The notes beneath the pieces were generated by a model. The model did not search any database. It worked only from the letters and a program-made list of their open reading frames with translations, and was not told where the DNA came from. Both the position numbers and the translations under genes were made by a program. This document shows, piece by piece, positions 35,345-43,072 of a stretch of 64,000 nt of DNA. Origin of the DNA: 20CM-2-65-7 sp963830455 (lineage in GTDB: Bacteria > Gemmatimonadota > Gemmatimonadetes > Gemmatimonadales > GWC2-71-9); the NCBI GenBank assembly GCA_963830455.1, contig CAWHMT010000003.1, positions 124,001-188,000 on the forward strand, in the 5' to 3' direction. Numbering within the stretch: the stretch's first letter is position 1; every line of letters starts with the position of its first letter.

Positions 35345-36174
35345 GACGTCGACTCCTCGGCGAAGAGGTCCGGTGGATAATGCACCGCCTCCAAATACAG
35401 TCCTTGAGGCGGGGCGGGCGGGCTGGCCGCCAGATTGTCGTGTGCAGCGAGCAGACGGGGGAAATCGTCCGGCGGGCGCCGGCCGAGGGCGATATCGACC
35501 ATGGTGCCGACGATGAAACGCACCATGTGATGCAAAAACCGATCGGCCTCGACCGTGAACATCAATCCCGCTCCGTCCGCTCGCGGCGCCCAGCGAGCCA
35601 GCGCCACGCGGCATCGGTAGTGGGTTGTGTTCGCGCCGGCCGCAGCCAGGCCGCGAAAACTGTGTTCTCCAACGAGTGCGGTCGCGGCACTCTCCAACGC
35701 GCGCACGTTGATGGGCTGACCCGTGCCGAGCGCCCATTCATAGGGCCGCCGGAACGGTGACGCCGCCGCCTCGTCGGTGCCGATGAGGTACCGATACCGC
35801 CGCGCCGTCGCGCTGCGCCGTGCGTCGAAACCGGGGCGCATGAGATGCACCCGCTCCACCCAAATCTCGCGCGGCAGCAGCGCATTCAACGCCCGCCGTA
35901 AGTCCGCGAGTTGCGCCCCTCCCCCCGTCACCCAGCGCTCGGTGGCTTGAAAGCTGACCGCCTGCCCGAGGGCGTGAACACCCGTGTCGGTTCGCCCAGC
36001 CCCGGTTGCCGCGGTGCGCTGCCCCATCAAGCGCTCGAGGACCGCCTCGAATTCGGCCTGGACGGTGCGGTCCGCGGGCTGCCGTTGCCACCCCGCGAAG
36101 CCACCCCCGTCGTATTGAACCACCGCGAGAAGGGGGCGGCTTGTCACGGGAGGAAAGATGCAACTCGTTGTCAC
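35341..36174 (-). CDS. truA: tRNA pseudouridine(38-40) synthase
   Basis: 277 residues, GTG start at 36174. The catalytic aspartate lies in GAGRTDTGVHALGQ, and YDGGGFAGWQRQP and FLHHMVRFIVGTM are family signatures. It isomerises uridines 38-40 of the anticodon arm. First gene of the long minus-strand cluster; it is divergent from trpD, and the palindrome 36168-36184 overlaps its start codon. Confidence 0.94.
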   Translation of the reverse strand: MTTSCIFPPVTSRPLLAVVQYDGGGFAGWQRQPADRTVQAEFEAVLERLMGQRTAATGAGRTDTGVHALGQAVSFQATERWVTGGGAQLADLRRALNALLPREIWVERVHLMRPGFDARRSATARRYRYLIGTDEAAASPFRRPYEWALGTGQPINVRALESAATALVGEHSFRGLAAAGANTTHYRCRVALARWAPRADGAGLMFTVEADRFLHHMVRFIVGTMVDIALGRRPPDDFPRLLAAHDNLAASPPAPPQGLYLEAVHYPPDLFAEESTS

Positions 36175-36184
36175 TATTTGACAA
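36168..36184. promoter_or_regulatory. Palindrome in the truA-trpD divergent region
   Basis: TTGTCA and TGACAA are perfect inverted arms separated by five bases (CTATT). The site overlaps the truA start and lies 21 bases before the trpD ATG. TTGTCA is also spaced 17 bases from TAGCCT (36191-36196), a weak promoter for trpD. It may be an operator controlling the purine or tryptophan genes; this is inference. Confidence 0.4.
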
Positions 36185-36205
36185 GGGTGATAGCCTTAAC
36201 CCTTC

Positions 36206-37243
36206 ATGGACCTCACGCCGCTCCGTCGCGCGCTGAGCGCGCTCGCCAGCCGCCAATCGCTGTCGGAAAGCCACACGGCGGATGTGTTCGGCATTGTGAT
36301 GAGCGGGGAAGCAACGCCCGGACAGATCGGCGCGCTGCTCATGGGACTGCGCGCAAAAGGCGAGACCGCCGACGAGCTCGCGGGCGCCGCGCGCGCGCTG
36401 CGTGCAGCGATGGTGCAGGTCGAGGCGACGCAACCGCACCTCGTGGATACGTGCGGGACCGGCGGCGGAAGCGTGTCCACGTTCAACATCTCGACCGTTG
36501 CGGCGTTCGTCGCCGCCGGGGCGGGGGCGGTGGTCCCCAAGCACGGCAACCGCTCCTACACATCGCGCTGCGGCTCCGCCGACGTCCTGGAGGCGCTCGG
36601 CGTCCGGATCGTCCTGGACGCGCGCAACGCCGGCCGCGTGCTCAACGATGCGCGCGTCGTCTTCCTGTTTGCGCCGAACTTTCACCCCGCCATGAAACAC
36701 GTCGGCCCCGTGCGTCGCGAGCTCGGAACGCCGACCCTGATGAATCTCGTCGGCCCACTCGCCAATCCCGCCGGGGTGAGACGCCAGGTGATTGGCGTCG
36801 CGGAATCGGATCGCGCCGCGATTGTCGCGGACGCGCTCGTCAGGCTCGGCGCCGAGCACGCGCTCGTCGTGAACGGCCGCATCGGCATGGACGAGATTTC
36901 GCCGCACGGGATCACGGATGTCTGGGAAGTGAAAGACGGCGCCGTGCGCACATGGGAGATCGATCCGACGCGGTTCCGACTTGGCATCGACGATGTGACG
37001 AGCTTGCAGGGTGGGGAACCGGCGGCGAATGCGGAGCGTCTCGAACGAATTCTCGGCAACGGTTCCGCCGACCCGCCGGGCCTGGCGGCGGTGCTCCTGA
37101 ACGCCGGGGCCGCGATCTATGTCGCGGGGATCGCGACCTCGCTCGCCGAGGGGATCGGGCGGGCGCGTGAAGTGGTGGCATCGGGCGCGGCGCGGGCCGC
37201 GCTCGACCGGCTGCGCAAGGCGACCGCTAGTATTTCCGGATGA
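36206..37243 (+). CDS. trpD: Anthranilate phosphoribosyltransferase
   Basis: 345 residues. PRPP-binding CGTGGGSVSTFNIST, KHGNRSYTSRCGSADVLEALG and the metal-binding region NGRIGMDEISP are intact. It transfers ribose phosphate to anthranilate in tryptophan synthesis. The usual KHGNR-(A/S)-(V)SS-sequence is varied here (SYTSRCGSAD). trpE and trpG are not in the window. Its 3' end overlaps the 3' end of the convergent lexA gene by 17 bases, which separates it from trpC. Confidence 0.95.
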   Translation: MDLTPLRRALSALASRQSLSESHTADVFGIVMSGEATPGQIGALLMGLRAKGETADELAGAARALRAAMVQVEATQPHLVDTCGTGGGSVSTFNISTVAAFVAAGAGAVVPKHGNRSYTSRCGSADVLEALGVRIVLDARNAGRVLNDARVVFLFAPNFHPAMKHVGPVRRELGTPTLMNLVGPLANPAGVRRQVIGVAESDRAAIVADALVRLGAEHALVVNGRIGMDEISPHGITDVWEVKDGAVRTWEIDPTRFRLGIDDVTSLQGGEPAANAERLERILGNGSADPPGLAAVLLNAGAAIYVAGIATSLAEGIGRAREVVASGAARAALDRLRKATASISG

Positions 37244-37835
37244 CGCCGACGACGATGCCCTGCACGATGACGTCACGCTCGTTGATGCGGAGCGGCTGCA
37301 TCGATTCATTGGCCGGCTGCAGCCTGATCCAGCCGCCAGGCTCGCGGTAATAGCGCTTGACCGTGGCGCCTTCGCCGTGGATGAGCGCGATGACGGTCTG
37401 CCCGGCGTCGGCCTGATTGCGCTCTTGAACGACGACGTAGTCGCCGTCTTTGATGTGCTCATCGATCATCGAGTTGCCGCGGACCTTGAGCACATAGCTG
37501 CGTCCGCGCCGCGGCAGGAGCTCGTCGGGGACCGCGATCGTCTCGTCGCCGGTGACCGCCTCGATGGGACTGCCGGCGGCGACGAGACCGAGGAGCGGCA
37601 ACTCGGTCGCCCCGGTTTGGCCCTTGGGCGGGACGACTTCGATGGCGCGGCTCTCGTTGTGAGTTCGCCGGATGTAGCCTTTGCGCTCGAGATTGGTGAG
37701 GTGCTCGTGAACCGTAGCCAGCGACTGAAACCCGAACTGGCGGGCGATCTCCTCGAAGGAGGGGGCGTACCCCTTCTCCTCGATGTGTTTCGCGATGAAA
37801 TCCAGGATCTCGCGCTGGCGTCGCGTAACCGGCAT
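37227..37835 (-). CDS. lexA: LexA repressor
   Basis: 202 residues. N-terminal winged helix (TRRQREILDFIAKHIEEKGYAPSFEEIARQFG), self-cleavage site Ala87-Gly88 (LVAAGSP), catalytic Ser122 (GNSM) and Lys160 (ATVKRYY). It represses SOS genes until RecA-stimulated autocleavage. It lies alone on the minus strand between trpD and trpC. Its promoter carries two direct-repeat boxes that may be its own operator. Confidence 0.97.
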   Translation of the reverse strand: MPVTRRQREILDFIAKHIEEKGYAPSFEEIARQFGFQSLATVHEHLTNLERKGYIRRTHNESRAIEVVPPKGQTGATELPLLGLVAAGSPIEAVTGDETIAVPDELLPRRGRSYVLKVRGNSMIDEHIKDGDYVVVQERNQADAGQTVIALIHGEGATVKRYYREPGGWIRLQPANESMQPLRINERDVIVQGIVVGVIRKY

Positions 37836-37843
37836 TTTGGCTC

Positions 37844-37892
37844 CCGAAGATATACCGAAGCTCTAATTTACCCGAAGAACGACCGAATGCAA
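37844..37892 (-). promoter_or_regulatory. lexA promoter with two TTCGG direct-repeat boxes
   Basis: On the minus strand, TTGCAT (37887-37892) and TAAATT (37865-37870) are 16 bases apart, a fair promoter. TTCGG occurs four times, as two pairs each with 11-base period: 37883-37887/37872-37876 in the spacer and 37855-37859/37844-37848 just after the -10 box. The NTTC-N7-NTTC form resembles the direct-repeat LexA box of alphaproteobacteria (GTTC-N7-GTTC). Autoregulation by LexA is inference. Confidence 0.55.
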
Positions 37893-37894
37893 GG

Positions 37895-38680
37895 ATGCCG
37901 GCACTAGCCTCAATACTGGCCGAAACGCGGACCCGGATCGCCACTCTTGAAGGAAGGGCGGACGAGCTGGCGGAGCGCGCAGCCACGGCGGCCATGCCGA
38001 GGCCGTTCGTCGAGCGGCGCCGCGAGACCGTTGGCGTCATCGCCGAGGTGAAGCGGAGATCCCCCTCCCAAGGGGCTATTCGTCCCGACCTCGATCCGGT
38101 GAAATTGGCGCGGGCGTACGAGCGTGGCGGGGCCGTCGCCGTCTCCGTCCTCACTGAGGAAAAGCATTTTGGCGGCTCGGTGGACGACCTGCGCCGCGTG
38201 GCAGGGGCGGTGTCGATCCCGGTGTTGCGAAAGGACTTCATCATCCATGAACTGCAGGTCCTGGAAGCTCGAGTCGCCGGCGCGAGTGCGGTCTTGCTGA
38301 TCGCCCGCATCGTCTTGCCGAACCAGTTGGACCAACTCGCGCGCCTGGTGCGGCATTGGAAGATGACCCCCCTCGTCGAGGTGCACGACGTTCGTGAGCT
38401 CGACGATGCTTTCAAGACCCATCCCGAAGTGCTCGGCGTGAACGCGCGTGACCTGGACACGCTGGAGATGAACCCGGATGGGGCCGAGGAGATCATGCGC
38501 CGCGTCCCGTCGCATATCACGCTGGTGGCAGAAAGCGGCGTCGCGGGGCGGAAGGATGTCGAGCGGCTCGCCGCGGCTGGCGCGGATTTCATCCTGGTGG
38601 GGACCAGCGTGGCTCGGCAGCACGATCCCGAGAACGCGGTGCGATCACTAACTGGAGTGCGCCGACAGGCTCGCCCATGA
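37895..38680 (+). CDS. trpC: Indole-3-glycerol phosphate synthase
   Basis: 261 residues, TIM barrel. VIAEVKRRSPSQGAI, SVLTEEKHFGGSVDDL, VLRKDFIIHELQVLEA, GVNARDLDTLEMNP and AESGV cover the catalytic Lys and Glu residues. It closes the indole ring in tryptophan synthesis. The ATG sits almost on top of the lexA -35 region, so regulation of the two divergent genes may interact. The stop overlaps the trpB ATG. Confidence 0.95.
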   Translation: MPALASILAETRTRIATLEGRADELAERAATAAMPRPFVERRRETVGVIAEVKRRSPSQGAIRPDLDPVKLARAYERGGAVAVSVLTEEKHFGGSVDDLRRVAGAVSIPVLRKDFIIHELQVLEARVAGASAVLLIARIVLPNQLDQLARLVRHWKMTPLVEVHDVRELDDAFKTHPEVLGVNARDLDTLEMNPDGAEEIMRRVPSHITLVAESGVAGRKDVERLAAAGADFILVGTSVARQHDPENAVRSLTGVRRQARP

Positions 38681-39855
38681 CAGCGACCGAAGCCGGCCGG
38701 TTCGGCCCCTACGGGGGCCGGTACGTCCCCGAGACGCTCGTGCATGCGCTCGACGAGCTGGCCGGCGTGTACGACGCCGCGCGCAACGACCCGCAGTTCT
38801 GGGCCGAGCTGGATGAGCTGCTGCGCAACTACGTGGGGCGCCCGACGCCGATCACAACGGCCCCGAGGTTGTCGGCACAGGTCGGCGGACAGGTCCTGCT
38901 CAAGCGCGAAGACCTGAATCACACCGGCGCGCACAAGATCAACAACACGTTGGGACAGGTGCTGCTCGCACGGCGCATGAACAAGCGGCGCATCATCGCC
39001 GAAACGGGAGCGGGACAGCACGGCGTCGCGACCGCCACCGTGTGCGCGCGGTTTGGGCTCGAGTGCGTGGTTTACATGGGTGAAGAGGACATGCGACGCC
39101 AGCGACTCAACGTGTATCGCATGGAGCTGATGGGCGCCACGGTGGTCCCGGTCACGTCCGGCACCCGTACGCTGAAGGACGCCACCAACGAAGCGCTGCG
39201 TGACTGGGTCACGAACGTCACGACGACGCATTACATCATCGGCTCCGTGGTGGGACCAGACCCATTCCCGCGGCTGGTGCGCGACTTTCAATCAGTGATT
39301 GGGCGCGAAGCGCGGGCGCAGTCCCTGGAGCGATTCGGCCGCCTCCCGAGCGTCGTGGTGGCGTGCGTGGGCGGCGGCTCGAACGCGCTCGGCGTGTTTA
39401 CGGCATTCCTCGCCGATGCGGACGTGAAGCTGGTGGGAGTCGAAGCAGCGGGGGAAGGGGTCAAAAGTCACAAACACGCGGCGACACTCGCGATGGGCCG
39501 ACCTGGCGTCTTCCATGGAAGCTTGAGCTACCTTCTACAAGATTCGGACGGCCAGGTGCAACCCGCGCACAGCGTCTCCGCGGGTCTCGATTATCCGGGA
39601 GTAGGTCCTGAGCACGCTTACCTGAAAGACACGGGTCGCGTATTGTATGACGCTGTCACGGACCGGGACGCGCTCGACGCGTTCGCGGCCCTGTCGCGCC
39701 TGGAAGGTATTCTGCCGGCGCTGGAGAGTGCTCACGCCATTGCGTGGGTCATGAAAGGCCGGTGGACCCCGGACGATCTGATCCTCATTAATCTGAGCGG
39801 CCGCGGCGACAAGGACGTTGCGATGGTCGCTGAGCTTACGGGAGCAGCGCACTGA
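38677..39855 (+). CDS. trpB: Tryptophan synthase beta chain
   Basis: 392 residues of the TrpB1 type. PLP lysine K87 in NHTGAHKINN, with RFGPYGGRYVPETL at the start, AETGAGQHGVATATV and the phosphate-binding CVGGGSNALG. It joins indole and serine. trpF is not visible between trpC and trpB, and trpA is displaced 3.2 kb downstream by two signalling genes. The stop overlaps the proposed CTG start of the HEAT protein gene. Confidence 0.97.
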   Translation: MTATEAGRFGPYGGRYVPETLVHALDELAGVYDAARNDPQFWAELDELLRNYVGRPTPITTAPRLSAQVGGQVLLKREDLNHTGAHKINNTLGQVLLARRMNKRRIIAETGAGQHGVATATVCARFGLECVVYMGEEDMRRQRLNVYRMELMGATVVPVTSGTRTLKDATNEALRDWVTNVTTTHYIIGSVVGPDPFPRLVRDFQSVIGREARAQSLERFGRLPSVVVACVGGGSNALGVFTAFLADADVKLVGVEAAGEGVKSHKHAATLAMGRPGVFHGSLSYLLQDSDGQVQPAHSVSAGLDYPGVGPEHAYLKDTGRVLYDAVTDRDALDAFAALSRLEGILPALESAHAIAWVMKGRWTPDDLILINLSGRGDKDVAMVAELTGAAH

Positions 39856-41603
39856 CGAACCCTACGTCGCCCGTCCCGGAGCTCGCGCTCCCGCCGTCGC
39901 AAGTCGAAGAGCTGATGCAAGTCATCAGCAAAGGGATGCGGGCGACGCAGCTGTACCTGCCGAACAACCCCGTTTACCAGCGCGCCGTTGAAAATATCCG
40001 GACCGCGTATCGGCAGATCTGGCAGGCGACCGACGATCTGATCCTCGATATCGGCGAGACGGAGATGCGGTGGGAAGACAAGTCCGTCTACAGCCAGGAC
40101 CAGCGCAACGAGAGCATCGCGTGGACGCTGTTCAAGGACGGCGTCCGCTCGCTCACGTTCAGGCCGGGTGTGGAAGACGCGGAGATCGTGCGGTTCCTCG
40201 CCGTGCTCCATCGAGCGAAGAACCTGCAGGCCGACGCGCCGGACGATCTCCTCACGCTGCTGTGGGCGGAGGACTTTCAGTTCATCAGTTACACCTTCCG
40301 CGAGCTGGCGAGTGAGACCGCGGTCCCCATCGAGCGTTCGGACGTCAGTACGGCCGCCATGGGTGGCGGCGGTACCCCGGGCGGCGCTGCGGGGCCGGGC
40401 GAGGCCACGACGATCCGCCAGCAGGTCGAAGAGGAGGCGCCTCCCAAGCGTGAGGGGCTCGTCTCGGTCGACGACTTCGATACGACGCTGTACTTCCTCG
40501 ACGACAAGGAGATCGAATACCTCCACCAGGAAGTGGAGCGCGAATACGCGCAGGACCTGCGCGGCAATGTGCTCTCGATGCTGTTCGACCTGCTCGAGCT
40601 GCAGACGTACGGCACCGTGCGCGCCGAGCTCATCTCGATCATGGAGAACTTCATTCCGTATCTGCTCGGGGCCGGCGACTTCCGGTCGGTCGCCTTCATC
40701 CTGCGCGAGTGCAGGACCATTCTGCAGCGCGCGCGCGAGTTGATTCCCGAGCATCGCCAGACGCTGGAAGGCCTGCCCGGCCGGCTGTCGCAGCCCGACG
40801 CGTTGTCGCAGCTGCTGCAATCCCTTGATGAAGCGACGAGCCATCCGACCGAAGAAGAGCTGAGCGATCTCTTCGGTGAGCTGCGATCCGACGCCCTCGG
40901 TACCCTGATGTCGTGGCTGCCGAAGCTGAGCAACGAGCGCGTCAAGAATCTTGTGCAGAACGCGGCCGAGCGGCTCGCGCAAGCGCACGCCGGGGAGGTG
41001 CTCAAGGCGCTCGCCAGCAGCGACCCCGTGGTGCAGCTGGAGATGGTCCGGCTGGCAGGACGGCTCAAGCTGCCGGGCGCTCCCGATGGCATGGGGCCGC
41101 TGCTCGAGCGCGGTGAGCGCGACCTCAAGCTGGCGGTCGTCGAGGCGCTCACCACCATCGGCAGTGCCGGCGCCACTCGGCTGCTCGAGAAGGCGATCGA
41201 CGACGCCGAGCGCGACGTGCGGATCAGCGCGGTCAAGTTCCTCGGCACGCGCGGGCATCGCAACGCGTTTCCGCGCATCGAGGCGGCGGTCCTGGGCACC
41301 AAGCTCAAGGACGCGGACCTGACCGAGAAGATGGCGTTCTTCGAAGCCTACGGGTCGCTCGCGGGCGCCGCGGGAATTGCAGCGCTCGAAAAAATCCTCG
41401 TGCCCAAAGGCGGCTTGCTCGCGCGCAAGGAAGATCCCGAGACGCGCGCGTGCGCGGCGATGGCGCTCGGCAAGATCCGGACGCCGGCCGCGCGCGACGT
41501 GCTGCAGAAAGTGACGCAGGACAAGGTGGCGCTGGTGCGCAACGCCGTGAGCCGCGCGCTGCGCGAGGTCGGCGGAGGGGGAGGGGGAGGGGGCACCGCG
41601 TGA
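39852..41603 (+). CDS. HEAT-repeat protein with HD-GYP-linked N-terminal domain
   Basis: About 583 residues if started at CTG 39852, which overlaps the trpB stop (CTGA) and has GGGAG 7 bases upstream; the first ATG is 39915, inside the first predicted helix. Residues about 20-120 (LYLPNNPVYQRAVENIR ... FKDGVRSLTFRPGVEDAEIVRFLAVL) resemble the N-terminal domain of the next gene's product. Then a Gly-rich linker and a long alpha-helical half with HEAT-like repeats (about 330-560, e.g. DLKLAVVEALTTIGSAGATRLLEKAI). Likely a protein-interaction scaffold for signalling; the partner is unknown. It ends in a poly-Gly stretch encoded by GGGGGA repeats. Confidence 0.75.
   Translation: MTNPTSPVPELALPPSQVEELMQVISKGMRATQLYLPNNPVYQRAVENIRTAYRQIWQATDDLILDIGETEMRWEDKSVYSQDQRNESIAWTLFKDGVRSLTFRPGVEDAEIVRFLAVLHRAKNLQADAPDDLLTLLWAEDFQFISYTFRELASETAVPIERSDVSTAAMGGGGTPGGAAGPGEATTIRQQVEEEAPPKREGLVSVDDFDTTLYFLDDKEIEYLHQEVEREYAQDLRGNVLSMLFDLLELQTYGTVRAELISIMENFIPYLLGAGDFRSVAFILRECRTILQRARELIPEHRQTLEGLPGRLSQPDALSQLLQSLDEATSHPTEEELSDLFGELRSDALGTLMSWLPKLSNERVKNLVQNAAERLAQAHAGEVLKALASSDPVVQLEMVRLAGRLKLPGAPDGMGPLLERGERDLKLAVVEALTTIGSAGATRLLEKAIDDAERDVRISAVKFLGTRGHRNAFPRIEAAVLGTKLKDADLTEKMAFFEAYGSLAGAAGIAALEKILVPKGGLLARKEDPETRACAAMALGKIRTPAARDVLQKVTQDKVALVRNAVSRALREVGGGGGGGGTA
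41574..41593 (+). repeat. GGGGGA hexamer repeat before the HD-GYP start
   Basis: Three G5 runs (41577-41581, 41583-41587, 41589-41593) separated by single A bases, preceded by GGA. It encodes the poly-Gly end of the HEAT protein and ends 6 bases before the HD-GYP GTG, so it also offers several Shine-Dalgarno registers. Quadruplex formation is possible. Confidence 0.7.
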
Positions 41604-43072
41604 CCACGCCCGGCGGGAAACGCCCGTCCATGATGGAGACCGTCCAGACCACGGACGGTTTCCTCCGCCACGCCGGGCGCGATTTCCTGATCGTGCTGTA
41701 TACGGCGTTCCGCTCGCTCAAGCTCTATCCGATCGAAAACGCCCAGGTGCAGAAGGCGCTCGACGACCTCGCGGCCACCACCAAGCAGCTGCTCGACGTG
41801 GAGCGGGAACTCGAGGTGCGGCTCCAGAGCGAGTTCATCTTCGTGAACTCAACCCGGCTGCGCCTCGATCTCGACAACTACGCCTCGTTCTCCCACATCC
41901 TCAACGTGCTCCAGCAGTGCGGCATCGGCACGGTCCGCATCGACGAGGGGGTGGACCGCAAGCAACTCCAGGTCTTCGTGTCGCTCCTGCTGTCGTACGC
42001 CGCCAAAGCGGCCAACCCCAACAAGCTGTTCGAGCTGTCCCAAAAACTGGTCGACGGCGGCGTGTCGTTCATCTCCGTCGAGCCGCCGCTCGAGCAGGAA
42101 GAGGATGTGGAGGAGGAGGAGCGTCAGAAGGAAGCCGCGAAGCGGACCTACGCCCGTTCAGTCGCCGTCACGAAAGAAGTCATCAATTCGATCCGCATGG
42201 GCCGCACCGCGAACGTGAAGAAGGTGAAGCGCGCGGTGCAGGCGATCGTCGATCAAGTGCTCAACAACGAATCATCGCTCGTGGGCCTGACCACGCTGCG
42301 CGACTACGACGAATACACGTTCACCCACTCGGTCAACGTGTGCATCTTCTCGGTGGCGCTGGGACGCAAGCTCGGGCTCACCAAACTCCAGCTCTACGAC
42401 GTCGGCATGGCGGCGCTGTTCCACGACGTCGGCAAGTCCCGCGTGCCGCTGGAGGTGCTCAATAAGGAAGGTGGACTCACCGAAGAGGAGTGGCGCATCA
42501 TGCAGGCGCACCCCTGGCTCGGCGTGCTGACCCTGTTCGGACTGCGCGGCTACGGCGAAATCCCCTACCGCGGCATGGTGGTCGCGTACGAGCACCATAT
42601 GAAGATCGATCTCACGGGCTACCCCAAGTCGATCCGGAACCGGCAGTTGTCGATCTACTCCAAGCTGATCGCTGTCGCGGACGGGTTCGATGCCGCGACC
42701 AGCCGCCGCGTCTACCAAACCGTGCCGATTCAGCCCGACGCCGTGCTCAAGGAAATGTGGGAGAACCCGCGCCGCGGCTACGACCCGGTGGTCGTCAAGG
42801 CATTCATCAATCTGATCGGGATCTATCCCGTCGGGACGTGCGTCATCCTCGACACGTACGAAGTGGCGCTGGTCCATAACGCCAACCCCGACGTGGCCCA
42901 CGTGCATCGCCCCGTCGTGCGGCTCGTCACGACGCCGGACGGCGCGCTGCTCACGCCCGGGACGGTCGTCGATCTATCGCAGAAAGACGCGAACGGCAAT
43001 TACCCGCGCACCATCGTCAAGGTCACCGACCCGGTCAAATACGGCATCAACGTCAGCGACTACTTTGTCTGA
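41600..43072 (+). CDS. HD-GYP domain phosphodiesterase-like protein
   Basis: 490 residues from GTG 41600 (GTGA overlap); ATG 41630 is an alternative. Residues about 20-130 form the domain shared with the upstream HEAT protein (FRSLKLYPIENAQVQKAL ... NSTRLRLDLDNYASF ... GIGTVRIDEGVDRKQLQVF). The HD-GYP domain follows, with H275-D276 (LFHDVGKSRVP), the FTHSVNVCIFS helix and GYP at 340-342. Such proteins hydrolyse c-di-GMP or related nucleotides. The C-terminal beta-rich part (IYPVGTCVILDT...) is family-typical. Embedded between trpB and trpA with no sensor domain of known type. Confidence 0.88.
   Translation: MTTPGGKRPSMMETVQTTDGFLRHAGRDFLIVLYTAFRSLKLYPIENAQVQKALDDLAATTKQLLDVERELEVRLQSEFIFVNSTRLRLDLDNYASFSHILNVLQQCGIGTVRIDEGVDRKQLQVFVSLLLSYAAKAANPNKLFELSQKLVDGGVSFISVEPPLEQEEDVEEEERQKEAAKRTYARSVAVTKEVINSIRMGRTANVKKVKRAVQAIVDQVLNNESSLVGLTTLRDYDEYTFTHSVNVCIFSVALGRKLGLTKLQLYDVGMAALFHDVGKSRVPLEVLNKEGGLTEEEWRIMQAHPWLGVLTLFGLRGYGEIPYRGMVVAYEHHMKIDLTGYPKSIRNRQLSIYSKLIAVADGFDAATSRRVYQTVPIQPDAVLKEMWENPRRGYDPVVVKAFINLIGIYPVGTCVILDTYEVALVHNANPDVAHVHRPVVRLVTTPDGALLTPGTVVDLSQKDANGNYPRTIVKVTDPVKYGINVSDYFV

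Noticed and set aside
35738..37462. A 574-codon minus-strand frame spanning truA, trpD and lexA
   Set aside because: It crosses three recognised genes on both strands and has no family similarity.
41521..41600. A CRISPR or VNTR locus in the G-rich stretch
   Set aside because: Only three hexamer units without spacers, inside coding sequence of the HEAT protein.
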